In this document: positions 25,397 to 33,941 of the stretch, piece after piece
Numbering within the stretch: position 1 is the stretch's first letter
Layout of the letters: each line of letters starts with the position of its first letter
DNA from: Actinomycetota bacterium
GTDB lineage: Bacteria > Actinomycetota > Thermoleophilia > Gaiellales > Gaiellaceae
Direction of reading: 5' to 3'
DNA: 64,000 bases
Assembly: GCA_003161615.1 (NCBI GenBank)
Contig: PMOB01000010.1
Location: 62,001 to 126,000 of the forward strand
Translations under genes and position numbers: made by a program
The notes under the pieces: generated by a model
What the model saw: the letters and a program-made list of their open reading frames with translations, nothing else
Told to the model about the DNA's origin: nothing
The model's database searches: none

Positions 25397-26509
25397 GTGA
25401 GCGTCACCGAAGAAAGCCCGAGTCAGATTCCTGGGCCGGACAAGCGCGAGAGGCGGTCTCACAGGATCGCCGTGATGGGTGGGGAGGGCGTAGGCCCGGA
25501 GTTGGTCGCACATGGGATGCGTGTACTCGAGCGGGCGGCCGACCTCTTTGAATTCGACTATGAGGTCGTGGACTATCCACACAGATCGTCCCATTATGAG
25601 GCCACCGGAGAACTGCTGACCCCCGAGTCGATTGAGGCGTTCCGGCAACTCGATGCAGTCTTCTACGGCGCTCACGGAGACCCGCTACCGCCGGGACGCG
25701 GAACGTCGCTCATTGTTCGGCTAGGTCAGGCTCTCGATCTTGGAGTAGGTGTCCGGCCCGCCACGCTGTACTCGGGGCATTTAAGTCCGTTGAAAGGCCG
25801 AGCCGATGGCGACATCGACATGGTGATTGTTCGTGACACTACCGAGGACTGCTTTGCCATTCCGGGTGGCCTAATGTCCGCCGATACCCCGCACGAGGTC
25901 GCGGTGGGACTGTTGATGTACACGCGCCGCTCCGTCGAGCGCGTTGTGCGCTACGCATTCGAGCTGTCACAGACTCGCGGGAAGAGACTGACCGTAGTGT
26001 CGCAGGCCAATTCACTATTGAGCCACACCATTTGGCCAAGAGTCGTGCACGAGCTAAGCGTCGAGTACCCGGATGTCGCCGTGGATGAGATGTACCCGGA
26101 CAACGCCGCTGGGACGTTGGTGCTGCGACCGGAGCACTTCGATGTGATCGTGACCACCTTCTGGTTGGGCGGGATTCTCACCAACGCAATGGCCGCAGTG
26201 GTTGGTGGCATCGGCGTATGCGCCGATGTACGAATCAGCCCCGACGCCCGCGTCGGCATCTTCCAATCGGCCCACGGCGCTGCGCAGAAGTACGAAGGGC
26301 TAGATCGAGTGTCGCCCATGGCCACCCTCCGAGCGCTCGCTCTGATGCTCACGCACATTGGGCAGCCGGAAGCCGGACACCAACTCGAGCAGGCGATTCA
26401 CACGGCAATCAGCAGCGGGCGGGTGCCTGACGTCAGCACGCGCAGTCCGGTTGGCACGAAGGAGGCGACCGACATCGTCATCGATGAGCTACAGCGGGGC
26501 AAGGTCTAG
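25397..26509 (+). CDS. Isocitrate/isopropylmalate dehydrogenase family protein lacking catalytic residues
   Basis: 370 residues from GTG. The fold is unmistakable: IAVMGGEGVGPELVAHGMRVL at the N-terminus, VGVRPA, YPDNAAG with D235, and a C-terminal GIFQSAHGAAQKYEG. However, the usual catalytic Lys (KxN segment) is Gln203 in VVSQANSLL. The two metal-binding aspartates of the GDILSD motif are Gly259 and Asn263 (LGGILTN). Members with Lys and three Asp oxidise and decarboxylate 2-hydroxyacids with NAD and Mg. Losing three of them argues against that reaction. It heads the cluster with the selenoprotein, 40 bases upstream, and may act on the same substrate in another way. Confidence 0.88.
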   Translation: MSVTEESPSQIPGPDKRERRSHRIAVMGGEGVGPELVAHGMRVLERAADLFEFDYEVVDYPHRSSHYEATGELLTPESIEAFRQLDAVFYGAHGDPLPPGRGTSLIVRLGQALDLGVGVRPATLYSGHLSPLKGRADGDIDMVIVRDTTEDCFAIPGGLMSADTPHEVAVGLLMYTRRSVERVVRYAFELSQTRGKRLTVVSQANSLLSHTIWPRVVHELSVEYPDVAVDEMYPDNAAGTLVLRPEHFDVIVTTFWLGGILTNAMAAVVGGIGVCADVRISPDARVGIFQSAHGAAQKYEGLDRVSPMATLRALALMLTHIGQPEAGHQLEQAIHTAISSGRVPDVSTRSPVGTKEATDIVIDELQRGKV

Positions 26510-26550
26510 GCAGACGAAGCGCAAGGCGTCAACAAGGAAGGAGAGCATCA

Positions 26551-27105
26551 GTGCGTGTCTACGAGCCCACGGTCGAATTCGAGCGCGAACCGACCTCTGA
26601 GAGGGCCCATCAAGCTATCGAGGGCGGCTCGCTGGGCATTTTGAGCAATGGCTGGAGAAGCTTCCACTTCCTTGCCGACAGATGGGAAGAACTCGCCACC
26701 GGTCCAGCCTTCGGCGTGGCGGAGGTCATCAACCGTAAGCATCACGATCCGGCGGGGCCTGCTCCCGAGGAGCACATCGCTGATGTGATCGTGACTGGAG
26801 GCGTCCTTTCGGGCGTCGGCAACTGAGGGGGTTGCACGGCGTGGAGTTGCCACGCCACGTTGCAAGTGGCCGATGCGGGCCTGCCCGTCGTCTTGATCGT
26901 GACCGAACGCTTCGAAAGCCTCGGCAGGTCGATTCTCAAGAGCAAGGGGAGAGGCGATGTCCCGGTCTACGTGCTTCCGTCAGACATCGAGACGCGCTCG
27001 GAAGATGAGCTCCGTGAACTGGCGGCGGAGACGCTGCCGGAGCTAATCGAATTGCTCGGAAGTGCCCAGCTCGATCTACCAATAGGAGAGGCGCTGAGTG
27101 ACTGA
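26551..27105 (+). CDS. UGSC-family selenoprotein (Sec92 encoded by in-frame TGA)
   Basis: 184 residues if the TGA at 26824-26826 is read as selenocysteine. The two apparent reading frames on either side are in the same frame and together give one protein: GTG start at 26551 behind aaggaaggag, then residues up to GVGN, Sec92-Gly-Gly-Cys95, then TAWSCHATLQVADAGLPVVL. This matches the UGSC family, whose members carry U/C-G-S/G-C in the context GVGD(U/C)GSCT. A GC-rich hairpin follows the TGA at the distance bacterial SECIS elements need. The reaction of the family is unknown; the U-x-x-C motif suggests redox or nucleophilic chemistry. The stop overlaps the next gene. Confidence 0.87.
26832..26865 (+). 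promoter_or_regulatory. Bacterial SECIS-like hairpin in the selenoprotein mRNA
   Basis: Seven GC-rich pairs, ggcgtgg (26838-26844) with ccacgcc (26850-26856), enclose the loop agttg. Five further pairs, ttgca (26832-26836) with tgcaa (26861-26865), lie below an internal loop. Eighteen bases separate the TGA from the apical loop, and a G is the second loop base; both fit published bacterial SECIS rules for SelB binding. The hairpin also codes for protein, as bacterial SECIS elements do. Confidence 0.85.
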
Positions 27106-28144
27106 AATGCTAACTGCGCGACCGATTGAGATTGATGGCTCCGCGTCCGATGTAAACGACTACTTCGAAGCGCAAGAGTGGACAGACGGCCTTCCGATCA
27201 TTCCTCCGACGGAGGATCTGGTTTCGGCCTTTATCGAAGCGGCGGGGCTTCCGGGCGAGCATCAGGTCGCGCTCGTTCCTCCGCTCGATGGGCGCGCGAC
27301 AGTCGAGAAGATCGCGATCAACGCGGTGATGGCTGGATGCCGCGCGGAGTACATGCCAGTCCTCATCGCAGCCGTCGAAGCAATGTGCGACGAGCGGTTC
27401 AACCTCGGACCCGTGCAAGCCACAACCAATGGAGCCGGCGTCGCCGTAATCATCAATGGACCGGTCCGTCACAGAATCAAACTGAACTGCAGTAGAAACT
27501 GCCTAGGACCCGGCACTCGCGCCAACGCGACGATCGGACGCGCCGTACGCCTGATCATGTTGAACCTCGGAGGCGGACGACCCGAGGTAGTCGACAAGGC
27601 CGTGCTCGGGTTTCCGGGGAAATACACACTCTGCTTCGGTGAGATCGAAGAGGAGAGCCCGTGGGACCCCCTTCACGTCGACCGTGGGTTTGCTCGCGAA
27701 GACAGCGTTGTAACGGTCGTGTCGGTTAACAGCGCTCTGAACATCTTGACGGCCAACCTGTCGGATGCAGAGGACAAGCTCGCATTCCTCGGCGACCCGT
27801 TCAACGTCCGCGGAACTAACAATGTGTGCGTCGGTTCAGGCGAGGTCGTCGTGGTTCTAACTTCGGGAGACGCCCAGGTGCTTGCCGATGCCGGTTTCAG
27901 CAGGGCCGATGTTCAGCGGCATCTCTACATGAACTCGGGCATTCCGGAGGACGAGATACCAGCGAAGCTCGAGCGCCGGGCGCGCATCGCAGCTGTCACG
28001 ACAAACGGGATCGTGCGGCAGGTACGACGGCCGGAGGACATCATGGTCGTCGTTGCAGGTGGCCCGGAGCCGTATCACGCCATGGTCATGCCGACGTTCG
28101 GCCATTCTTGGTCGGCGTCGGCGAAAGTCCGCTCAGGCACCTGA
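27098..28144 (+). CDS. Conserved protein commonly linked to UGSC proteins, function unknown
   Basis: 348 residues from GTG 27098, which overlaps the selenoprotein stop (ATG 27107 is an alternative). Conserved-looking stretches are WTDGLPIIPPTEDLVSAFIEA, ATVEKIAINAVMAGCRAEYMPV, NCSRNCLGPGTRANATIGRA and GFPGKYTLCFGE(I)EEESPWDPLHV. I know this family only as an actinobacterial and chloroflexal protein of unknown function that travels with UGSC-type proteins. Eight-base overlap and same direction imply co-expression, and possibly a complex. Several cysteines (C85, C101, C131, C135) could matter for redox exchange with the selenoprotein. Confidence 0.85.
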   Translation: MTEMLTARPIEIDGSASDVNDYFEAQEWTDGLPIIPPTEDLVSAFIEAAGLPGEHQVALVPPLDGRATVEKIAINAVMAGCRAEYMPVLIAAVEAMCDERFNLGPVQATTNGAGVAVIINGPVRHRIKLNCSRNCLGPGTRANATIGRAVRLIMLNLGGGRPEVVDKAVLGFPGKYTLCFGEIEEESPWDPLHVDRGFAREDSVVTVVSVNSALNILTANLSDAEDKLAFLGDPFNVRGTNNVCVGSGEVVVVLTSGDAQVLADAGFSRADVQRHLYMNSGIPEDEIPAKLERRARIAAVTTNGIVRQVRRPEDIMVVVAGGPEPYHAMVMPTFGHSWSASAKVRSGT

Positions 28145-28204
28145 ACCGAAAATTCGGGCTCTTGCTCTATAGGAGCTCCACGCTAAAGAGACGAGGAAAA
28201 ATAT

Positions 28205-29029
28205 ATGGCTATTCACATCAAGGAAAAGCTGAGCAAGGGAGATGTGATCACCGGGGTCGTGACCTTTTCGCCGTGTGTCGAGATGGTGCAGACGATTGCC
28301 CACGCAGGCTTCGACTTCATCATGATCGACCAGATGTACGGCAGCATCACATGGGAACACGCTGCGAATATGGCGAGGGCGGCACGGCTATCCGGTATTA
28401 CGCCGATCGTTCGCCTTCAGGCAGAGCCGTGGGCAGTGAAGGACAACCAACAGCTCGCCGTTGATACCGGCAAGGCGTTGAGTGTCGGGTTCCAGGGAAT
28501 CAACTTCTCGGTTAGCTCAGCGGATGAGGTACGCCGAGTCGTGGATGTCGCGCTCGGGCACGGTGGCTGGCACAGAGAACTTCAAGTCATCCCGTGGACG
28601 CGTGAGACTTTCCCGCAGTATCTCGAGCAGATCAGAGAGGACACCTTCATCGGCGTAAGCGTCGAGGGGCAGTCGGCCCTTGACGAAATTGAGGAGATCG
28701 CTGCCGTACCGGGTCTCGACTCGATCTCGTGTTCGACTACGGATCTATCGATCACGCTCGGGCACGGCGTCGTCAGTGACAATCCCGACACTTGGGCGCT
28801 TTTCGACAAGCTGCGCGATATCGCCGACAAGAATGGTCTCGTGCTTCGCTCCAACACGGGAATGGGTTACTCGACCTTCCCCGAGATGAAGAGTCGAGCA
28901 AAGGACCTGATCGAGCGAGGCGCCCGTATGATCGTCTTCCAGCACTCCGAACTCCTCCTGCAAATGGCAGGCAAGTACGTCCTTGAGGACTTGCCTGTTG
29001 GGCGCCGTCCAGAGCTGCAGACTGCTTGA
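28205..29029 (+). CDS. HpcH/HpaI-family aldolase
   Basis: 274 residues from ATG. The family features are GVVTFSPCVEMVQTIAHAGFDFIMIDQMYGSITWE, TPIVRLQ, VGFQGINFSV and IGVSVEGQSALDEIEEIAAVPGLDSI, in which acidic residues bind a divalent metal in a TIM barrel. The enzymes split 4-hydroxy-2-oxoacids into pyruvate (or a relative) and an aldehyde. Typical members are 250-270 residues, as here. It follows the selenoprotein pair on the same strand and overlaps the next gene, so a carbon-carbon cleavage step belongs to this pathway. The substrate cannot be read. Confidence 0.9.
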   Translation: MAIHIKEKLSKGDVITGVVTFSPCVEMVQTIAHAGFDFIMIDQMYGSITWEHAANMARAARLSGITPIVRLQAEPWAVKDNQQLAVDTGKALSVGFQGINFSVSSADEVRRVVDVALGHGGWHRELQVIPWTRETFPQYLEQIREDTFIGVSVEGQSALDEIEEIAAVPGLDSISCSTTDLSITLGHGVVSDNPDTWALFDKLRDIADKNGLVLRSNTGMGYSTFPEMKSRAKDLIERGARMIVFQHSELLLQMAGKYVLEDLPVGRRPELQTA

Positions 29030-29064
29030 ACGCATCCGACACGCCGCAGTCGAGCGCCAACGGC

Positions 29065-29985
29065 ATGACCGAAGCCACAACTGTTGACGTCATCGTTGTC
29101 GGTGGCGGCCCAGCCGGCATTCAAGCCGCAATCGAATGCGCTAACCGGGATGCCAGTGTCGTTCTCGTCGAACGCTTCGCTCTCGGAGGCGAGCTGATCA
29201 ACATCGATGCCATGACTGGGGTTCCCGGCCAAGCTGGGATCGCCGGAGCCGAGTACGCCGCGATCCTCTCGGACGCATTGTTCCAGACACCAGTTCGAAT
29301 GGAGCTCGAAGACGTCACAGAAATTGCGCGTGCCGGCACAGGCTGGAAGGTCGGGACCCGCGGTAGCGCCTTCAACGGGAACGCTCTGATCGTGTGTTCG
29401 GGGGCACGGCCTGAGAATCTTCCGGCTCGCGGTGAGGCGGGCATCGACCCCTTCCGTGGTAACGGGATCTCTACATGTGCACCGTGCGATGCGCCTCTCT
29501 ATCGCGCCAAGACGGTCGCCGTAGCCGGCGGTGGAGATACAGGTGTTGAGGCGGCGCTCGCCCTGACTGCCGCCGGCGCACGGGTCGTGCTCTTTGAGAG
29601 AAGCAGTCAGCTCACGGCGCAAGGACCTTTGCTGCGGACTCTTGCGTCAGTCGCAGGAGTCGAAGTGCGCTGTAACACTGCAGTCATCGATGTTGGCGGC
29701 GAAGGGAGTGTCTCTGAGGTGCTCGTTCAAACAATCGATGGCACTCATACCGCTGCCGTGGGCGGTGTAGTTTTGGCCGTGGGCCTCCGGCCGAACTCGG
29801 ATCTGCTCAAAGGTGTCGTTGACCTCGATCAACGAGGTGCGGTGCTGGTCAATGCCTCACTTGCTGCCTCGGAAGCGAACCTCTACGCCGCGGGCGATGT
29901 AAGGAGTGGCTCCAGCTTCCGCTGCGTCGGCGCGCTCGGGGATGGAACGGTCGCAGGCGCCGCTGCTCTTGTCGCCATCTCCTAG
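29065..29985 (+). CDS. FAD-dependent pyridine-nucleotide oxidoreductase, thioredoxin-reductase-like
   Basis: 306 residues from ATG 29065; a TTG at 29026 overlapping the aldolase stop would give 319. The FAD-binding motif VVGGGPAGIQAAIECANR is N-terminal, and GGGDTGVEAALAL is the second dinucleotide fold. STCAPCDAPLY holds C138 and C141, the redox pair of thioredoxin-reductase-type enzymes. LYAAGDV closes the FAD site. In the thioredoxin reductase family NADPH reduces FAD, then the disulfide, then a partner protein. The adjacent selenoprotein with a U-x-x-C motif is an attractive partner, but this is inference. Confidence 0.9.
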   Translation: MTEATTVDVIVVGGGPAGIQAAIECANRDASVVLVERFALGGELINIDAMTGVPGQAGIAGAEYAAILSDALFQTPVRMELEDVTEIARAGTGWKVGTRGSAFNGNALIVCSGARPENLPARGEAGIDPFRGNGISTCAPCDAPLYRAKTVAVAGGGDTGVEAALALTAAGARVVLFERSSQLTAQGPLLRTLASVAGVEVRCNTAVIDVGGEGSVSEVLVQTIDGTHTAAVGGVVLAVGLRPNSDLLKGVVDLDQRGAVLVNASLAASEANLYAAGDVRSGSSFRCVGALGDGTVAGAAALVAIS

Positions 29986-30081
29986 AGAAGGTAGATTAGC
30001 TCCCATGCCATGCAACTCACTCTCAAGGTGTGGGAGGGAGTGTAGACGTCGTCTGACTGCCCCTTCAGCCGGGGCGAACGC

Positions 30082-31347
30082 ATGACGAACTCCTCTAGCG
30101 CGACAACGCCATCGACGGGGCGGCTCGCGGGCCTAACGGTCATCGATCTAACGCAAGTGGTTAGCGGCGCCGTCACAACGATGTTTCTCGCGGACTTCGG
30201 TGCGAACGTAATCAAGATCGAGCCGCCCCAGGGTGACGCTTACCGGATTTCGGGCTATCCGATCGCTGGCGAGGCGGATACGACGAACTTGAACATCTTG
30301 CGCTTCTCCCGTAACAAGCGAAGCGTCGTTCTCGACCTTAAGAACGAAGCCGGTCGCGCTGTGCTGGCCGAGCTCATTTGCCGTGCAGATGTCCTGGTCG
30401 AGAACTTTCGCCCCGGCGTTCTAGGCCGATTCGGATTCGCTCCGGAGGCTCTGAGGAAGCTGAACCCAGCACTCATCTACACGAGCGTAAGCGGGTTTGG
30501 GCACGACGACATCTTTGAGAGTCCCTACCGGGACCGCCCGGCGTACGCGATCATCGTTGAGGCGATGGCAGGGCTTACGCACCTTGCCGGGGACGGAGAC
30601 GGGCCTCCAGTCTGGATGGGGTTTGCGATGGCCGACATCTTCGCTGGTGTTCTCGCCTTCTCCGGAACACTCCTCGAGCTTCTGAATCAGGATCGCCCCG
30701 GCGGCCGCGTCGACATTTCAATGTACGACGGAGCGATCTTCATGAACGAGCTCGCGGTGATCTGCCGAACGGTTCTGGGAGAAGTGATGGGGCGCGGCCA
30801 CTACACCCTGCAGTCGCCCTGGGGGCCATACCCGACATCCGACGGTCACGTCGCAATCGCGCTCATCAACGAGAAGCAGTGGCAGGCGCTGTGCGCCCTC
30901 ATTGGGCGCACCGATCTAGCTGCCGACGAAAGGCTCGCATCCGGTCAGGGGCGATCCGTTCATCATCATGAGCTCGTAGAGCCGGCGATCGGAGAGTGGA
31001 CGAGTGCACGCACCACTGCGGACTGCATGGCGCTCCTGCTTGAGAGCGACATTCCGGCCGGGCCAGTCAATACGGCCGAGGATGTTGTCAACTGTCCGCA
31101 GGTGGCCGCACGGAAGATGCTGATCGATGTCGAGGACGACGTTGTTGGCTCTTTTAAGGTCGTTGGAAATCCGATCGTATTGGGCGAGAGCGCTTCGATT
31201 GGCGGGAGGGTTCCGCGGCTCGGAGAGCACACCTCCGCTGTGCTAGAGGAACTGCTCAGCCTTGATGGTGCGGCGCTTCAATCCTTGCGAGAGCGCGGTG
31301 CTTTCGGTTCCGAGAGCGGCAGGGTCGAGGAACTCACGACGCGTTAG
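30082..31347 (+). CDS. CaiB/BaiF family CoA-transferase
   Basis: 421 residues from ATG. Class III CoA-transferase features are VIDLTQVVSGAVTTMFLADFGANVIKIE, RNKRSVVLDLKNEAGR, ADVLVENFRPGVLGRFG (Asp for the acyl-CoA intermediate lies in the following region) and SGFGHDDIFESPYRDRPAYAIIVEAMAGL. These enzymes move CoA between organic acids, activating a catabolic substrate. It ends the plus-strand catabolic gene series that begins with the isopropylmalate-dehydrogenase-like gene. An IclR regulator is convergent with it. Confidence 0.93.
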   Translation: MTNSSSATTPSTGRLAGLTVIDLTQVVSGAVTTMFLADFGANVIKIEPPQGDAYRISGYPIAGEADTTNLNILRFSRNKRSVVLDLKNEAGRAVLAELICRADVLVENFRPGVLGRFGFAPEALRKLNPALIYTSVSGFGHDDIFESPYRDRPAYAIIVEAMAGLTHLAGDGDGPPVWMGFAMADIFAGVLAFSGTLLELLNQDRPGGRVDISMYDGAIFMNELAVICRTVLGEVMGRGHYTLQSPWGPYPTSDGHVAIALINEKQWQALCALIGRTDLAADERLASGQGRSVHHHELVEPAIGEWTSARTTADCMALLLESDIPAGPVNTAEDVVNCPQVAARKMLIDVEDDVVGSFKVVGNPIVLGESASIGGRVPRLGEHTSAVLEELLSLDGAALQSLRERGAFGSESGRVEELTTR

Positions 31348-31413
31348 TCGGTGCGAAGCGGGTGGCTCTAGCCCATCGCCGCGCCACCTTCCCGTGTGTC
31401 GCGAACGTGGTCT

Positions 31414-32196
31414 CTATTGAGCGCTCGCGGCACGGGTCGAAGTCTCTCCGCGCAGGCCCTCGTCTCCGACCTCGAAGCCACCGAGTTGCGCAGCCAAGCT
31501 TGAAGCAGCGTCCCAGAGTGCCGTTAGATGGCTTAGGGCGACCTGTCGAGTAAAGCGATCGCTCGGGCCCGAAACGCTGACCGCAGCAATGGTGATGCCT
31601 CCGACGCAGACGGGCGCGGACAAGCCGGATACCCCTCCTACCCAGTCGTTGACGACGAGGGCATAGCCGTCTTTGCGGATGCGTTCAAGGCGATGGTCAA
31701 GATCGCGACGCTCTGGAACACGCAACTTCGCAGCGTCGATCGCTTCGGCTCGATCGGCTGGGGATACCCCTGCAAGGAGAACCTCCCCGGTCGCTGTTCC
31801 GGGCGCCGGCTGAATCAAGCCGACCGGCACGACTCTTCGCACAGGATGCTGGCTCTCGACGACTGCAATGCACACTCGTGAGACCCCGCGAAGCACGTGT
31901 AGTGAAGACGTCTCGCCCGTGCGATCCCGGAGCGCCGTCAGCAACGGGTGGGCTGCTTCGGCCAGTTTCGGCTGCGCTGCGCCAAACTGCGTGAGCGCGA
32001 ACAGGCGGGGGCCAATGCTGTAGTGCCCAGAGGACGCTGAGCGATGGAGGAGTCCCTCGTCGGCTAGTTGGTGCATGAGCCTGGACACTGTCGACAGCGG
32101 AAGCTCCAACTCCCGTGCAACTTTCACGGCACTCGTCGGGGCTCCATTCGCGGCGACGCTTTCGAGAATCGAAGTCAGTCTCTTGAGTGATTGCAT
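31414..32196 (-). CDS. IclR-family transcriptional regulator
   Basis: 260 residues. The N-terminal winged helix is ILESVAANGAPTSAVKVARELELPLSTVSRLMHQLADEGLL. The C-terminal effector-binding domain runs from about residue 80 to 240 (TGETSSLHVLRG, GVSPADRAEAIDAAK, VNDWVGGVSGLSAPVCVGGITIAAVSVSGPSDRF). IclR proteins control catabolic operons for aromatic or aliphatic acids in response to a metabolite. Its place between the two catabolic gene sets suggests it controls one or both. It is followed downstream by nothing on its strand. Confidence 0.93.
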   Translation of the reverse strand: MQSLKRLTSILESVAANGAPTSAVKVARELELPLSTVSRLMHQLADEGLLHRSASSGHYSIGPRLFALTQFGAAQPKLAEAAHPLLTALRDRTGETSSLHVLRGVSRVCIAVVESQHPVRRVVPVGLIQPAPGTATGEVLLAGVSPADRAEAIDAAKLRVPERRDLDHRLERIRKDGYALVVNDWVGGVSGLSAPVCVGGITIAAVSVSGPSDRFTRQVALSHLTALWDAASSLAAQLGGFEVGDEGLRGETSTRAASAQ

Positions 32197-32301
32197 CCTG
32201 CTCCCGCCGAGTTATCGCATTTTTTGGCGACGCCCTTCAGGGCGACCTTTGACGACCAGGCTGTCGAACACAGCCGTCGACGTCGGGCGACCTTAGCTGG
32301 G

Positions 32302-32811
32302 CTACACCGACCATTCGGTCTCGGTGATCGGAAAGACATTCACAACTTCAGGCGCGTCGCGCTTGAAAACCATGAAGCTGCGAGCAAACTCGATCACGAC
32401 TTCGCGGCGTTGGTTGATTCCTCGCGTCCGGATGGTGACAATCCCGCTAGAGGGCCTGCTCGCTGATTCGCGGACGGCCGTGACTTCGCTCTCCGCCCAG
32501 ATCGTGTCACCGACGAAAACGGGGCGCGGGAGCTTGATATCGCTCCAACCGAGGTTTGCGGCAGCGTTCTCGGAGGTGTCGCGGACAGACAGTCCGACCA
32601 CGAGGCCGAGCGTGAGCGTGGAAACGACGAGCGGCTGTCCGAATTCAGTGCGCCCCGCCCACTCGCGGTTGAAGTGCATCTGGTTGGTGTTCATCGTCAG
32701 CGTCGTGAACCAGACGTTGTCCGCCTCGGTGACGGTGCGACCGATCGCGCTGCGGTACACATCGCCGACAGCGAAGTTCTCGTAGAACCTGCCGCGGTAC
32801 TCGTTGCTCAT
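32302..32811 (-). CDS. MaoC-like acyl-CoA hydratase, candidate itaconyl/mesaconyl-CoA hydratase
   Basis: A 169-residue single hot-dog domain: YRGRFYENFAVGDVYRSAIGRTVTEADNVWFTTLTMNTNQMHFNREWAGRTEFGQPLVVSTLTLGLVVGLS. This contains the MaoC catalytic Asp/His signature (the His in NQMHFN). It adds water across an enoyl-CoA double bond. Its ATG overlaps the CoA-transferase stop by one base. Together with CoA-transferase and CitE-type lyase it matches the itaconate pathway described in Pseudomonas and Yersinia (Ich step), which converts itaconyl-CoA to citramalyl-CoA. Mesaconyl-CoA hydratase is the nearest alternative. Confidence 0.88.
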   Translation of the reverse strand: MSNEYRGRFYENFAVGDVYRSAIGRTVTEADNVWFTTLTMNTNQMHFNREWAGRTEFGQPLVVSTLTLGLVVGLSVRDTSENAAANLGWSDIKLPRPVFVGDTIWAESEVTAVRESASRPSSGIVTIRTRGINQRREVVIEFARSFMVFKRDAPEVVNVFPITETEWSV

Positions 32812-33941
32812 CAGTCCTCCCCGTCGTTGTGCTCGCCGAGCAACGGCGCCCGGACCGGGTCGCGCGTTAATTCGTGACCGAACGGGCTCGCAACCGTGCG
32901 GACGTTGCCGAGCACTGGCTGCATGTACTCGATCAATGACTCGCGGGCGGCGACCTGTTCGTCGTTGAGTGCCGTCTCTATGTCGTTAACCGGTGCGCAG
33001 GGCACTCCCGCTGTATTGAGGGTGCTCACCCAGTCGGCGACGCGGCGCTTGGCGAATGCCCTCTTGAGAAGGGCGACCAACTCGTCGCGGTTTCGGCGTC
33101 GGGCCTCGAAGTTGGAGAAGCGTTCGTCATTGGCCAACCGAGCCTGTCCGAGCGCGTCGCAGAGCTTCGCCCACAACGTCTCCTTGGCGCAGGCGACGAC
33201 GATATGGCCGTCTGCGGCGGCGAACATTTGGAATGGGACAACCGTCTGGTGCGAGGAGTCGGGTACCCGTTGAGCGACCCAGTCGCGCGAAGCGGTCCAG
33301 GTCGCCATGTAAGTGAGCAGGGAGAGCGCCGTTTCGTAAAGCGAAAGGTCGACGTCGCAGCCGACACCGTCTCGCCGGGCACGCCAGACCGCAGCCATTA
33401 GCCCGAGCGCGGCTACGTAGCCGCTAGCGAAGTCAACCAGTGAGAGCCCACTCTTGGTGGGCGGCTGGTCAGGACCGCCGGTGACGCTCATCCATCCGGC
33501 GAGCGCCTGGATCGTCGCGTCGTAAGCGCCCTCGTGCGCACGCGGACCCGTCATACCGAACCCCGAGAGCGAGACACAGACGATCGCGGGATTCACCGGG
33601 GCGAGGTCGGCGTACCGGAGACGCAGCTTGGCTGGCTGGTCACCGCGCAGATTTGAGAAGACTGCGTCAGCGTCGCGGACGAGCTCCTCAAAGACCCGCC
33701 GTCCTGCAGGCACACGGAGGTCAAGGGCAACGCTGCGCTTGCCGCGGTTGAAGCTTTCGAAGAAAAGCGAGCTGCCGTCTTCAGCGTAGGGCGGCACTGA
33801 GCGGCCGACGTCTCCACCCACTGCTGGGTCTTCGATCTTGATCACCTCGGCGCCGAGGTCAGCGAGCTGCATCGTCCCGAACGGGCCGGCGCCGAACTGC
33901 TCAAGCGCAATGATGCGCAAATCGGCGAGCGGCAGCATCAT
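32811..33941 (-). CDS. CaiB/BaiF family CoA-transferase, candidate itaconate/mesaconate CoA-transferase
   Basis: 376 residues. Features are DLRIIALEQFGAGPFGTMQLADLGAEVIKIEDPAVGGDVGR, FFESFNRGKRSVALDLRVPAG, DAVFSNLRGDQPAKLRLRYADL and SGFGMTGPRAHEGAYDATIQALAGWMSVTG, the complete class III fold. It would attach CoA to a dicarboxylate using succinyl-CoA or acetyl-CoA. Gene overlaps with the lyase (four bases) and the hydratase (one base) show one operon. It differs clearly from the other CaiB protein at 30082, so the two probably use different acids. Confidence 0.92.
   Translation of the reverse strand: MMLPLADLRIIALEQFGAGPFGTMQLADLGAEVIKIEDPAVGGDVGRSVPPYAEDGSSLFFESFNRGKRSVALDLRVPAGRRVFEELVRDADAVFSNLRGDQPAKLRLRYADLAPVNPAIVCVSLSGFGMTGPRAHEGAYDATIQALAGWMSVTGGPDQPPTKSGLSLVDFASGYVAALGLMAAVWRARRDGVGCDVDLSLYETALSLLTYMATWTASRDWVAQRVPDSSHQTVVPFQMFAAADGHIVVACAKETLWAKLCDALGQARLANDERFSNFEARRRNRDELVALLKRAFAKRRVADWVSTLNTAGVPCAPVNDIETALNDEQVAARESLIEYMQPVLGNVRTVASPFGHELTRDPVRAPLLGEHNDGED

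Noticed and set aside
26824-26859. Stop codon and gap splitting the gene at 26551 into two small genes
   Set aside because: Both parts are in one frame, match one family, and a SECIS-like hairpin follows the TGA, so selenocysteine read-through is the better reading.
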